Shown in pieces: positions 11,871-21,612 of a stretch of 64,000 bases of DNA (its first letter is position 1; each line of letters starts with the position of its first letter). The stretch is from the NCBI RefSeq assembly GCF_000835495.1, contig NW_015622541.1, positions 1,550,001-1,614,000 of the forward strand, in the 5' to 3' direction. The notes below the pieces were generated by a model that was not told where the DNA came from, did not search any database, and saw only the letters and a list, made by a program, of their open reading frames with translations. This stretch comes from Cladophialophora immunda (Eukaryota > Ascomycota > Eurotiomycetes > Chaetothyriales > Herpotrichiellaceae). A program made the translations under genes and the position numbers.

Positions 11871-12913
11871 ATGAGACGTTGGGCATCGCCGCTCCCACTT
11901 CTCGGCACTGGTATCTTGATGCTAGCGATTGCCATCGCTCTCTATCCTCCAGCTCTCCTGCGCGTCAACGCCGCGACGAATCTGCAAGCCGTGAAGGCAA
12001 GGATACCCGCGTGGATTGCCGGTGTGAGGCTGTATCAGACGGGATCTATCACCAGCATCAGCGTCGTGAACTCCTCGGCCCTCTCAACATCGACGACATC
12101 AAGGTCGGCGCCCAGAGAAGAGCCACGGACTCGTCAAACGAGAGCCGTCGCCTCCATCCCGAGCAGCATGGCTTCGTCAGACCCTCTCCCTGAAACTTGC
12201 ATGCCGGAACAGAATGCCACACCTCAGACAGCTCCCTCACCAAGCAACAATGCCGACTCCGCCGCCGCCGAGCCCGAGCTGCCGAAACTCTCTGCCCAGG
12301 ACTTCCGCGTGTATAACCGGCTGGCGGCCATGATGGATGCATATGTACGCTTGATCCCTTTTCCCCGTCTTTTGCACCTTGTTTGCTTTGATCCATCGCT
12401 CGTCCTCGATATCATCGAGAGATACTTCTGTGTCGCTCTGAGTGCTTCTCGGGAGAATCTCACTAATGCCTGGCTCATCACCAGCACAACCATTTCCGCT
12501 ACACCTGGAACCTGTTGTACAAAGCCTGCACGTCCGGTTCTCGACCTGCCGGCATGTCCCTCCGCAGCTTCATTTCTCAAGGCCTCCACCTCTGCCACGC
12601 GTTGACAATCCACCACACAATCGAAGAACAGCACGTCTTTCCCGAACTCGCCGAACGCATGCCGGCCTTTGGGGAGCACGATCACTTAATCACCCAGCAT
12701 GAACAGATCCACGTCGGCCTGGAGAAGTTGGAGCAGTATCTGGACACGTGCCGGAGTGGGGAGAAGGAGCTGCGGTTGCCAGAATTGAAGGAGATCATGG
12801 ACTCCTTTGGCGGGGTGTTGTGGGCGCATTTGGATGACGAGGTGAGGATGTTGGGGGCGGAGAATATGCGCAAGTACTGGAGCAAGGATGAGATCATGTC
12901 GATGCAGTGGTGA
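11871..12913 (+). CDS. Hemerythrin HHE cation-binding domain protein
   Basis: Binds a non-haem di-iron centre through histidines and carboxylates; fungal members are poorly characterised. Exons 11871-12344 and 12485-12913 (intron 140 bp) give 300 aa. Ligand motifs appear in order: HNHFR just after the splice, HHTIEEQHVFPEL, EHDHLITQHEQIH, and WAHLDDEV near the C-terminus, as in the HHE domain. From 11871 the N-terminus has one hydrophobic segment (LPLLGTGILMLAIAIALYP) that would anchor the protein or direct it to the secretory pathway, followed by a Ser/Thr/Pro-rich linker. A second start at 12168 has a good context and would give a 201-aa soluble protein. The domain call is firm, the start is not. 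Confidence 0.82.
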
Positions 12914-13149
12914 AGCGATGCCGCTTTCTGCCGTTTGTGAAACGTTTTGAGCGATAGACGGGTGGTGTTGGCGCTGATAGAGCTGCTCTCAATTAGAGAT
13001 ATAAATATTGCCCCATCTCCGACGGCCATGAGTTTTAACAGTCATGTATTTGAGCAGCCGGAATGAAATTGGGCGAACTCAATCGGCACCCTTCCTCACT
13101 CTGTAGACGTCAACGGGTGCAGTGCCGGGGTTTGCCGAGCCTTCGTCCT

Positions 13150-13728
13150 TCAAACCTCATCCCTCTCCAGGAACCCTGGATCATTCTGGACCCGTCTCTC
13201 GAACTTGGTCCACCAATCCTGGAAGCTCTTCAAGGGCACGACCTCGATCCCGTTGGCCGTGTTGCCCGCGAAGCTGGCCAGGAAGTTGAAGGCGTTCCTG
13301 ATGATGCGCTGAGCCAGAACCCGCGTGTCTGGCGGTCTCTTGACGAGGGCGGTGGCATTCGACACCGTCGGCGACTGTTGCTGGAGCTGGAGCATCTGCG
13401 CCTGGATGTTCTCCGCGGGCTCTACGGAGATGCCGAGATTGACCTGCCCGGCGGAAGGGTTGTTGGCGATCGCCTCGGGCAGATTCACGCGGAACAAGGC
13501 CGAGGGCTTCTCGTTGCCGATGGCGCCCAGAAACTTGAACCCTTGCTCCCCGGGCAGTTGCATGTAGACTCCGGCCGCCGTGCCAGGCGGGAGGAGGTTG
13601 TTGGGGTGGAGAAACACGCCGACGTTGTGGAAAGGTGGTGACGCCGGGAAGGAGACGGCAAACTGGTTCGGCGAGACGGTCGCCATCTCAGTGATGATGG
13701 GGCGGGTAGGGATGAAGACTCCGAACAT
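13150..13728 (-). CDS. Hikeshi/OPI10 family protein
   Basis: Hikeshi proteins carry Hsp70 into the nucleus under heat stress; the yeast relative is OPI10. The single exon encodes 192 aa, about the family length of 197. It begins MFGVFIPTRPIITEM, and the N-terminal beta domain contains VSPNQFAVSFPASPPFHNVG, PPGTAAGVYMQLPG and FKFLGAIGNEKPSALFRVN, all characteristic. The C-terminal half has the conserved helix with RIIRNAFNFLASFAGN and a WWTKFERRVQNDPGFLE tail. The start at 13728 gives the canonical N-terminus; upstream in-frame ATGs add an unlikely extension. It converges on the hemerythrin gene with about 236 bp between stops. Confidence 0.93.
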   Translation of the reverse strand: MFGVFIPTRPIITEMATVSPNQFAVSFPASPPFHNVGVFLHPNNLLPPGTAAGVYMQLPGEQGFKFLGAIGNEKPSALFRVNLPEAIANNPSAGQVNLGISVEPAENIQAQMLQLQQQSPTVSNATALVKRPPDTRVLAQRIIRNAFNFLASFAGNTANGIEVVPLKSFQDWWTKFERRVQNDPGFLERDEV

Positions 13729-14179
13729 TTTTGGGAGGTTGTAGCAAGGAGGGTGTTGGATGTTTCCAAGGTGTAGGAGAGGTAGCTTGGAAAATCGTAC
13801 GAGGTCCAGGTGATAAAGGAGCAGTTTGCTCCGGCGAGACGCGGCCAGATGCTGCCAGACGCTGCCAAGACGAGGTATTAATTCGACGACTGGCTCACCC
13901 CTCTTTAGGACGGAGTGATGCCGCCCTATGCTCACACCCACTAAATAGTGTTACGGGTAGTGCCTCGGTAAGGGCGCTCTAGCGCCAACGTTACTTACCT
14001 TTAGTAGGGACTACTAGTAATAGTAACAATAAGTCTATCCTCTTGGCGCTAAGTATATCGAATGCTAATCTCGTCTCATTCCTGGGCCTCTTCTCACATT
14101 GGATCGCTTATAACTCGCATGCACGTATCGCTCTTCATAAAATATCGTAACTCCATACGGTCGTCTGTATGGACCTCGC
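13729..14179. other. AT-rich intergenic
   Basis: No gene. It is AT-rich with short TAGTA/TAGCGC runs (13940-14060). It lies immediately before the transposase relic and may be the rest of that element's degenerate body; no terminal inverted repeats could be confirmed by eye. Confidence 0.4.
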
Positions 14180-14480
14180 CTGGAATCCGAAGATTCAAAT
14201 ATGAAGGGAGGGCGCATAGTCAGTCACTCGTATACCATCCCCTTCGCGTAAGATAGGTTGGGCTATTGACCAGTTTGTGAAAGGCACGCAAGGCAAAATG
14301 ATGCGCCAGACCGCTCTTTTGAGGTCGGAGCTCAATACGCTTCGAGAGGAGAGGGCACTACTCAGCCGTCGTCGTCGTCGTCGTCCCAAGAAGACCCATC
14401 TCCGCGAAGGAGGAAGTATCACGCTTGCTGAGGGACAGGATCTACAGGCTCGGAATGGAGTGAATGTGCGGATAACGTAA
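14180..14480 (+). mobile_element. Relic of Pogo/Fot1-type transposase C-terminus
   Basis: Reading the frame that ends at 14480 gives WNPKIQ, then two stops (one at 14217-14219), then PSPSRK, AIDQFVKGTQGKMMRQ, ALLRSELNTLREE, a run of arginines from (CGT)n, and HLREGGSITLAEGQDL. This order is that of the C-terminal tail of fungal Pogo/Fot1-like DDE transposases: W-x-PKT, then a Ser/Pro linker, A-x-DQL-x-KG, a leucine/glutamate coiled coil, a basic patch, and GGxLTVEEG. The upstream catalytic domain is not visible, and internal stops show that the copy is dead. Family identification is from memory of the motif order. Confidence 0.55.
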
Positions 14481-14702
14481 GAAATGTAGTGATATAGTGG
14501 TCGAAGGCTACGGACAGAAACGGTGGTCGAGGGGAGGTGTCTCACTCGCATATCATGCCCATTACTCGACAAGGAAGTCATGAAACCCGCCATGCGTGAG
14601 TCCCAACAATTCGATCGCGATAAGCTGATTTCGTAATAAAGCCGTGGACCACCCTATCCCGCATAGCAAGTTTTTGCTCAAAATCCATACCCACACTCAA
14701 GC

Positions 14703-15810
14703 TCAAGTCGACGGATCTGCTAGCTTGATGGTGATATTGTCCTTGAAGTAAGCGTTCTCCCTTTCGTTCCGCTCTTCGGTGATTTCGACGTTGGGAGCGC
14801 CGGCGGGCCCGAACGTGCCGTCGAGCTCAATCTCGAAAAAAGTCGTCGAGGGCCATCTTCACCAAATCATCCGAGCCCAGGCCGTCCACCATGATGCGCA
14901 ATCCGTTGGCCACCTTCCCCACCGACTTCAAGTACACCTAGTCCTTGCCGGTGGGTGCCACCGGTGGCTTCGTCGGGGCTGGGGTAGGGGGAACGGTGGC
15001 GCAGTGGTGCTGGCTGGAGGTTGCGGGCGATGGTGGCCTTTGGTGGTTGGGGTAGATCAGTTGAAGAGGTGGCGTTGCTGCCTCCATGTGTACCAGCTCC
15101 CGACCTATCTTGACCACCGGACAACAAATTGCCCAGCTTGTTCAACAATCCCGGTTTTGGATCTGAAGCCGTTGGCTCTTGGGTAGGATGCTCGACGATA
15201 ACTGGCCCTCCTCCCGCAGTTGGCCCGCAGTTGGCCTAGTATGCACTGGCGCGGGGGCTGGCGTGACCGGCGCTGGTGGACTCGGTTTGCTCGTGTCAAA
15301 CCACCCATTGTCCGAGAACAAAACAGCACCCTTGCCCACAGGCACCACGAGGATGATTTGTTTAAATCCGCACGGCTTGCACTGTTTGTTTGTTGGTCGC
15401 TCGGATCAAGCCCGAAGCACAGAAACTTGAGCGTCGAGGATATTAATGTCGACGACCTCGTCGCATATCCTCAAGGGACTCACAGACCCATCTTGAGGGC
15501 GAGGGCAACGTCGCGGACAACAGAATTGGACCAAGCAAAAAACAGCCAAAACCGGATACCAAGCTCCTGAAGCACACCGTGGTACTCAGGAGACGATGAT
15601 TTTGACGGACAAAAAGGATCAACAGAAGATGTACCTGTCAGTAGCTTTGGGCACTATCGATGTCGACAGTCTACTTACACTACCGCGGTCAAGGACAATC
15701 TGAAATCCTCAACAGTTCTGAACCAGCTTTCGTCCGTAAAACCCATTGGTTCTTCCTTGGGGACACATATCAAGTAGAGTGTTGAAGAGGGCCGTTGCCA
15801 TCCACTACAT
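14703..15810 (-). pseudogene. Broken gene of unknown family
   Basis: Several protein-like segments follow one another on the minus strand. About 15805-15690 reads STLYLICVPKEEPMGF and ESWFRTVEDFRLSLTAV. About 15640-15490 reads SPEYHGVLQELGIRFWLFF and WSNSVVRDVALALKMG. About 15350-15200 reads VVPVGKGAVLFSDNGWFDTS and a Pro-rich linker. About 14937-14703 reads YLKSVGKVANGLRIMVDG. The first two are joined by plausible intron borders. The last is interrupted by an in-frame TAG at 14938-14940, and by a run of six T (14836-14841, + strand A) where five would keep DDFFEIELDG in frame. A frame change also separates the Pro-rich part from LLNKLGNLLSGG. I do not recognise the family. It abuts the transposase relic. 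Confidence 0.4.
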
Positions 15811-16579
15811 ACCGCTGGTGTTTGTGTGTAGTTAGATTCAAGGTAGTGGGGGCGGAAAGCCTTGGCTCCCTGGAGGCGAATGGTCCGTCTTTCCGCCCCG
15901 GCTCACACTGGAGGATATCCTTACAGACGGCCATGATTGGCTTTCTTGATCTTTTTTTGCGTCACACGTGAGGGCGCCGGGGGCTCATCCTGTGATTGGG
16001 CCAGGGCTCAGGCTGCCAAGGCATGTAAAGACTGCAGGCCCGTTCGTATACTGCTCGAAGGCGCCTAGCAAGTACATACTGCGAGTCCTCCGTGCAGTCA
16101 CAATCCAATAGAACCACGGAAATTCACGAAAGCAACGTCAGCCGACACACATTTCTGGGCTGGCTTCGGCTTGGCTGTTGTGCCGGAGTGGTAAGTCAGG
16201 GAGCTGTTGTCTTCGATGCCGAGCTCTCATCACGAATCCTGAGATGGCTGCCTGAGACAGCTGCAGTCGCCCGGACATATTTATACCTATTTAGGCGGTG
16301 TGTTTTCTCAGCTGCTGCAGCCAACAACCAATATATCGTATTTAGCTGTTCAGCTCATATGTCATGTGTGATGAGTGTTTTTCGAGAATGGCGGACCAGC
16401 TCTTTGTCTTGGTGATGCGGGCCTCAAGCGCAATACAAGACGAAAGGGAGACCCCCGAACCATCATCATCTCCTTCTTGGTTGACCCCCCTTTGGGCTTG
16501 TTAATATTCTTAGGTCACCCTCTCTTGTTCTTCTCACATCCGGCACCTAGGTTCTAAAGCGTCCATCGAGCCCTCGACT
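15811..16579. other. Promoter region of secreted vWA gene
   Basis: About 770 bp between divergently placed loci. No gene is supported. TATATTTA-type runs at 16275-16345 could serve the gene starting at 16580. Confidence 0.4.
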
Positions 16580-17863
16580 ATGCGCTTCTCCATCACAGCA
16601 GCCCTCGCCTTCGCCCTCGTCGGGTCCGCCCTCTCCAGCCCGGGCGTCTCGCCGGCATCGGTGAGCGAGAATGCAGACCCTGGCTCTTCGTTCAACATCG
16701 ACAAGGTCGTCACCACTGCAGAGATCCCCCCAAAACCGGATGTGGTGCTCCTGGTCGATGTCACAGGAAGCATGTCGCCAACCATCGACAATATCAAGAC
16801 GAACCTAGAAGCAGTCATCACCGCCGTCATGAACGTGCAGCCGAGCGCCCAGTTCGCCGTGGCGAGCTTCGGCGATATTGCAGACCCTAAACCATTCACG
16901 GTCCTTCAGGCTTTGACAAACAGCGTTGCTGCCCTACAAGCCGCGGTCGGCTCCTTGACAGCTGGGGGTGGCGGGGACATCCCCGAGGACTGGATCAACG
17001 CGCTCTATGAGATCTCCACCGGTGCCATCGCCTTCCGCGCCGATAGTAGTCGGATCGTAGTTCTCATCAGTGACGCGCCCAGCCACGACCCTAGCGGCGG
17101 TCATACCCTGACAAACACCATCGGCGCCCTGGTGTCCCAAAGCATCCGCGTCATCGGCGTCAACGTCCAAGACCTTGATTCTACCGGCCAGGCCACCGCC
17201 GTAACCGCCGCGACCGGCGGCATCATCATTGGCACTACTGCCGACGCAGTTACCACCGCAATCATCAGCGGGCTGAAGAACCTCGATGTCCTCGTCCAAC
17301 CAGAAGCAGTCTTCTGCGACGCGGGCTTAACCGTCCTGTTCAATCCCCCCCTCGCCCAAGTGAGTAGCGGCACCGTCGTCACCTTCCACGAGGTGGTGAT
17401 GGTGGCCGCCGACGCCGCCCAGGATGCCACCCTTCACTGCAACATCCGCTTCCTGATGAACGGTACGCCGGGCGGCGCCACCTTCGTCCAAAGCATCGAC
17501 GTGACGGTCAATCAGATGGGCTGCTTCGTCTGTGCTCCGGTACCTGGCCAGAACGAGTGCCATCCCACAACTTCCTGTGCGCCAACGCCGTTCGGAACAA
17601 TGTGTCTCACGAGGCCTGGGTACAAGGCAGATGGCGTGGCTGACAACGACGTCAAGGTGCAGTGGCGGATGAAGTGGCCTGTACCTGGCCATGAACACCG
17701 TGTTGCCGTCAAACCGGGTACATCGGCAAATACACTGTGCGATCCACAGAATACGGGGCCGGATGTTTGTAAAGAAGTTGTGGTTGCTAATTGCTTGACG
17801 GCGGCATCGGAGCGTGCGCGTCACGATAGCGATCAGAAGGTGATGGGCGATGGAGAATTGTAA
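16580..17863 (+). CDS. Secreted von Willebrand factor A domain protein
   Basis: An intronless gene for 427 aa. Residues 1-19 form a signal peptide (MRFSITAALAFALVGSALS). The vWA domain follows from about residue 50: strand PDVVLLVDVTGSM carries the metal-ion adhesion site in the form D-x-T-x-S, GGGGDIPEDW follows further on, and strand SRIVVLISDAPSHDP supplies the next acidic site. This is the integrin-type layout, normally used for metal-dependent protein binding. After residue 230 there is a beta-rich region (VTFHEVVMVAADA) and then a Cys-rich, EGF-like tail (CAPTPFGTMCLTRPGYKADG). No membrane anchor or GPI signal is visible, so it is probably secreted to the wall or medium. The ligand is unknown. 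Confidence 0.85.
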   Translation: MRFSITAALAFALVGSALSSPGVSPASVSENADPGSSFNIDKVVTTAEIPPKPDVVLLVDVTGSMSPTIDNIKTNLEAVITAVMNVQPSAQFAVASFGDIADPKPFTVLQALTNSVAALQAAVGSLTAGGGGDIPEDWINALYEISTGAIAFRADSSRIVVLISDAPSHDPSGGHTLTNTIGALVSQSIRVIGVNVQDLDSTGQATAVTAATGGIIIGTTADAVTTAIISGLKNLDVLVQPEAVFCDAGLTVLFNPPLAQVSSGTVVTFHEVVMVAADAAQDATLHCNIRFLMNGTPGGATFVQSIDVTVNQMGCFVCAPVPGQNECHPTTSCAPTPFGTMCLTRPGYKADGVADNDVKVQWRMKWPVPGHEHRVAVKPGTSANTLCDPQNTGPDVCKEVVVANCLTAASERARHDSDQKVMGDGEL

Positions 17864-18269
17864 GAGCGATGGAGAGGCCCCTGTACAATCGGACAGGTGA
17901 TATGACCTCCAGCTTGCGAGGCTAGTCTTTGCATTGGTATTTGATAATGTGAAACCAAATGGATCCAATGTAGAATACAATGAAATCAAGGACTCTGTTC
18001 GCTTACATTGGCATCACCGCCTCACCACTTCGTCAGGACAGACGGCACTCTCTCTCCTTTTCTCTTCTCTCTTTGGCTTAGTCTTCTTCTCGAGTGCATT
18101 TCATGGAGCTTTAGAGCATTCTCCATACCGCCTCCGGGCCGAACCGTCACAATAACGTGATTCGTGAGCCACGCTCCGCGGCAGCTCCTGGGGTAAAGCA
18201 CAGTTATTTGTCCGTAGCTGAAGCGAATTGTACTGCGTAATTGCTTCAATGATCAGAACCTATCGCTGA
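17864..18269. other. Intergenic
   Basis: About 400 bp, the 3' region of the vWA gene. No gene or structured feature seen. Confidence 0.4.
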
Positions 18270-18716
18270 AGGCTTAGTAATGGCTGGTCAAGTCAGTCAG
18301 AAGTATTTGTTTAATCAGCATCTTCGCTCCAGCCCCTGCCGCACCAGCAACACCTCTAATCACTGCGCTGGCCGGGGTTCCAAGTCCTGGCACTGCACTC
18401 CCGATGACCGCTCCGATGGCAGCCCCGTCCCGGCAGCTGCGGCCGCTCCAGTCTCCTTGCCTAGCTACTCCTCAAGCGGCTTCTCCAGAGCCTCTTGTGC
18501 GATCGTTCCTACCGCCGCCCCCGTAGCCGCCCCTCTCACCACCGCTGATGCTGCTGCGGCGCCGGCCACGACTCCGGTAGCGGCCATGTCCCCGACCCCA
18601 AGCCCAAATTGGACGCAGGGGGCCATATTCCAGACGCATGGGGCCATATTCCGGACCCTCCCTCTCGGTTATCCTCGACGCACTCCTCGAGCACATAGTC
18701 TATGAAACTCTCTACG
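18270..18716 (-). pseudogene. Decayed Gly/Ala-rich membrane-type gene
   Basis: Minus-strand coding-like pieces. A start at 18716 reads MTVESFIDYVLEECVED. Another frame reads TGVVAGAAAASAVVRGAATG and AVGTIAQEALEKPLEE, ending at a TAG. After one more frame change come AIGAVIGSAVPGLG and GVAGAAGAGAKMLIKQ. The glycine-zipper style suggests membrane-active helices. The last shift is explained by a G run one base short near 18430. A 13-bp sequence (ggggccatattcc) is repeated at about 18619 and 18639. Family unknown; no intact product can be drawn. Confidence 0.3.
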
Positions 18717-19701
18717 GTCATTGGAAGCTGTGATGGGGATCTAACCACAAATGGGAAAGCGTGCCACTTGGGACTTAACTACTGAGTGTTAAACGATGCC
18801 CTTTTCTCTCTCGGTAAAAAAGTCAATCGTGTATCCAACTTACATTACTCGGGAGTAGTAGTTGAAGAATCAAAGTCTAGAGCTATCGACTCAGCATAAC
18901 GGATACTATAAGTCATCCAAAAAAGCAGCGAAGGCAGTTGATCCAACTTGTTCATAAGACAACGCAACGACGACTTCAACTAAACTAGATATCCCGTTGC
19001 TCTACAGAATAAGAAGGCTACAGAGCGAACGAGTGTCTGCCGAGCTATTCTATCCGGCCATTGGTGGGTTGAGATATCACTTGCTGTGTCATCCTTCTCG
19101 ACCACGTAAGGGACGACTGTGTGTCTGCCGCCGAATCGACAGTCATAGAGGCAGGGCAGCGGTGATCGAGACCATCTGTCAACACGCCAAGCTGAAAGAT
19201 GGTGGCTGGCTGACCCTGTCAATGTCTTCCTCATGTTCCACAATTACTGTCTGTGCGATGGTCTGTGTAGATGATGCCTGGCAGTGGCTGGCTGAAATGC
19301 ATGCGAACTCAAAAGGCTGAATCTCGGGTCAGCCGTCACTTGCAGCAGAATACGGGGAATTCGTAATTGGTTTGTTTTCAAGGCTGAACGTCTGCGTGAC
19401 AGCCTCATCGGGCGGGGCCAAGTCGCTCCATGCTCGTATGGCGGCGGTCCAGATTCCGAGCTGATCGAGCCTGCACACGAGCATGTGAATGGGAACCAAT
19501 CCCGCTGGTCTTCTCTTACATTCAGCTTGCCGAGCTACTTCGTGCGGTGTTTATGAGGCCGCCTGGGCTCAAAGCATTTGACACAGTGTGATGCAGGATA
19601 TAAAGAAGCAACGAAACCTGTTTTCATGCTTTTCTCGTTCCTCATGACCTAGTTCGATCTCTCTCTGCCTCTCATCCCAGCTTGAGCACCGTCCGGACAA
19701 T
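18717..19701. other. Promoter region of FAD oxidase
   Basis: About 1 kb without a supported gene. Close to the next start lies a TATA box (see separate entry). The rest shows nothing recognisable. Confidence 0.45.
19599..19605 (+). promoter_or_regulatory. TATA box of FAD oxidase gene
   Basis: TATAAAG about 97 bp before the ATG at 19702, followed by a CT-rich segment (19630-19680). Position and sequence suit a core promoter. Confidence 0.5.
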
Positions 19702-21246
19702 ATGGATCCAGCATTCCAAGGCAACAACCTCAAGCCGGGTACAAAGGCCTATGATCGTGCGAACAACCTGTACGCCTCGTCAACGTATAAAGAGGAGCAT
19801 GACATGAAACCGGGGGAGATCTTGCAGCCCACCAGTATCGAAGATATTCAGAATGTTATCAGGTATGCGAATGCAACCAAGAAGCCCATTGCCATCAGAA
19901 CGGGAGGCCACCAATACAGCGGCGCATCTTCCACGGGCCCAGATGGTATCCAATTGGACCTGAAACCCACTTTCCGACGACCCAATCTGGATCTGAACCT
20001 GCTCTTCGAGGACAACAAGGCATATATTCGGTCGAGTGTCAGCTGGACCCTGGCCGAAATCTTCGACTTCTTACAAGACAACGGCGTCTTCATGCCAACC
20101 GGCCAATGCATCAACGTGTGCCTCGGAGGCCATGTCCAAACCGGCGGATATGGAATGCTGGCTCGATCTTTTGGACTCCTCGGAGACTATGTGCGCGAGC
20201 TTGAGATTGTCGACCACAACGCCGACGTGGTCAAAATCACCAGGGAAAGCAATCCCGACCTGTTTTTTGGGTTTCTCGGCGGCAGCCCTGGAAACATGGG
20301 AGTGTTGACGCACTTTACCGTCGAGGTCCAACAGGACCAGAACTTTCCCGGCTCCAAGGGCCTGTGGAAGGCTTTTCTGTTCTCACAAGCAAATCTGAAG
20401 CAGTTGCTCAGCCTCTTGGTGCAGAAGGCGGCAGATCCGAACTTCCCACGGGGCTACGATTTCACCGTCAATGTCGTCGACAAGGAAATCAATCTTGCCA
20501 GCCTATTTCCCGGCTCGACGTCTGAACTCAAGGATAAATTGCCCGACAACATCGACAACGGCCAGGACAAAATAGCCGACCTGTTCAAATTCAAGCTGCC
20601 CCTGATTGTGGTTTACGCTCAGTGGGTCGACTTGGGGGACGAGCCGTACTCACCCGATCTTTTCGACCAGATCAAGAACGCGAAGGGGGGCATCATCACC
20701 AAGGAGATCAACGGCCAGGCCATGTCGACAATCGCGTCGTCGTGGCTGTTTCGATCCGCTCGCGAATTCCCCTACCCTTACGTCAAGCGGACCCGAACCA
20801 CCAATTGGGCTGATCTGTCCTCGAAGGGATGGGTGGATTGGTTTGCCGGACGTCTTACCGAAGCAATCAATACCAAAGGCCTATATGTTTCATCTCAACT
20901 GCAGGTGTATGGAGGGACAAAGTCCATGTTTCGAAACAACGCGGGGAACGGGACGGCGTATACCTTCCGGGATGCGACCCTCGGAGGAACATGGGACATT
21001 TTCTACGACCAGCAAAAGGAGGCGGCGGAGAAATGGCACGCCGAGACTGATAAAGGGTTGGCCCAGCACTTCAGCGATGTTGACCGGCGTGTTCTCTGGG
21101 GATCGTACGGCGATTGGAACATGAAGAATGTCTGGCAGAATTATTATGACGAGCAAACGTACAAGAAGCTGCAGCAGGTCAGAAAGGCCGCCGACCCTCA
21201 GGGCATCTTCACGCCCAACCCATTTTGCGTGGAGGTAGCGAAGTAG
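19702..21246 (+). CDS. BBE-like FAD-linked oxidoreductase
   Basis: An intronless gene for 514 aa with a PCMH/VAO-type FAD-binding domain and a C-terminal berberine-bridge segment. The flavin attachment motif RTGGHQYSG has H70. GQCINVCLGGHVQTGGYG holds C136 (and C140), matching the second covalent flavin site of bicovalent oxidases such as gluco-oligosaccharide oxidase, where H70 and C130 are used. The C-terminal part ends with YKKLQQVRKAADPQGIFTPN, close to the NYYG..RL..VK..YDP..vF pattern. Such enzymes oxidise sugars or alkaloid-like secondary metabolites with oxygen. No signal peptide is visible, which argues against a secreted sugar oxidase. No biosynthetic core gene lies nearby, so the substrate is open. 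Confidence 0.88.
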   Translation: MDPAFQGNNLKPGTKAYDRANNLYASSTYKEEHDMKPGEILQPTSIEDIQNVIRYANATKKPIAIRTGGHQYSGASSTGPDGIQLDLKPTFRRPNLDLNLLFEDNKAYIRSSVSWTLAEIFDFLQDNGVFMPTGQCINVCLGGHVQTGGYGMLARSFGLLGDYVRELEIVDHNADVVKITRESNPDLFFGFLGGSPGNMGVLTHFTVEVQQDQNFPGSKGLWKAFLFSQANLKQLLSLLVQKAADPNFPRGYDFTVNVVDKEINLASLFPGSTSELKDKLPDNIDNGQDKIADLFKFKLPLIVVYAQWVDLGDEPYSPDLFDQIKNAKGGIITKEINGQAMSTIASSWLFRSAREFPYPYVKRTRTTNWADLSSKGWVDWFAGRLTEAINTKGLYVSSQLQVYGGTKSMFRNNAGNGTAYTFRDATLGGTWDIFYDQQKEAAEKWHAETDKGLAQHFSDVDRRVLWGSYGDWNMKNVWQNYYDEQTYKKLQQVRKAADPQGIFTPNPFCVEVAK

Positions 21247-21372
21247 AGGTAGATGGTTCAATTGGATTTTGCCCATGGGAGACACGAGGGATCTCTGTTC
21301 GGCCATGTTGAGTGCATATCAATTTGAACGACGGATACTTTGTCACCTCTTTTCATAGCTTTCCATAGGTTG

Positions 21373-21420
21373 AGTCCCCAATTTGGATCCCGAGGCTAGA
21401 TATAGTGTCGGCTCTGAATA
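21373..21420 (+). repeat. Direct repeat, left copy (48 bp)
   Basis: Matches 24252-24299 at about 41 of 48 positions by hand alignment, including a 15-base identical core (agatatagtgtcggc). The pair flanks the PNP-vWA gene and the ankyrin relic. Confidence 0.7.
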
Positions 21421-21612
21421 ACCACACAACTATACTATTAGCCCTCACGTCTTCTAAGACATTTGTCGAGATGTAGAACTTGTACGGTTCTTGGCATTAC
21501 CCCGCCATCGCCAAATGCATCTAGGTAGGTATCCGATTTGCAGTGGGATGAACGGCATCGAGAAATATCGTCACTGTCCTGCAGTGATCATATCGTCGAC
21601 GAATCTGTGCAA

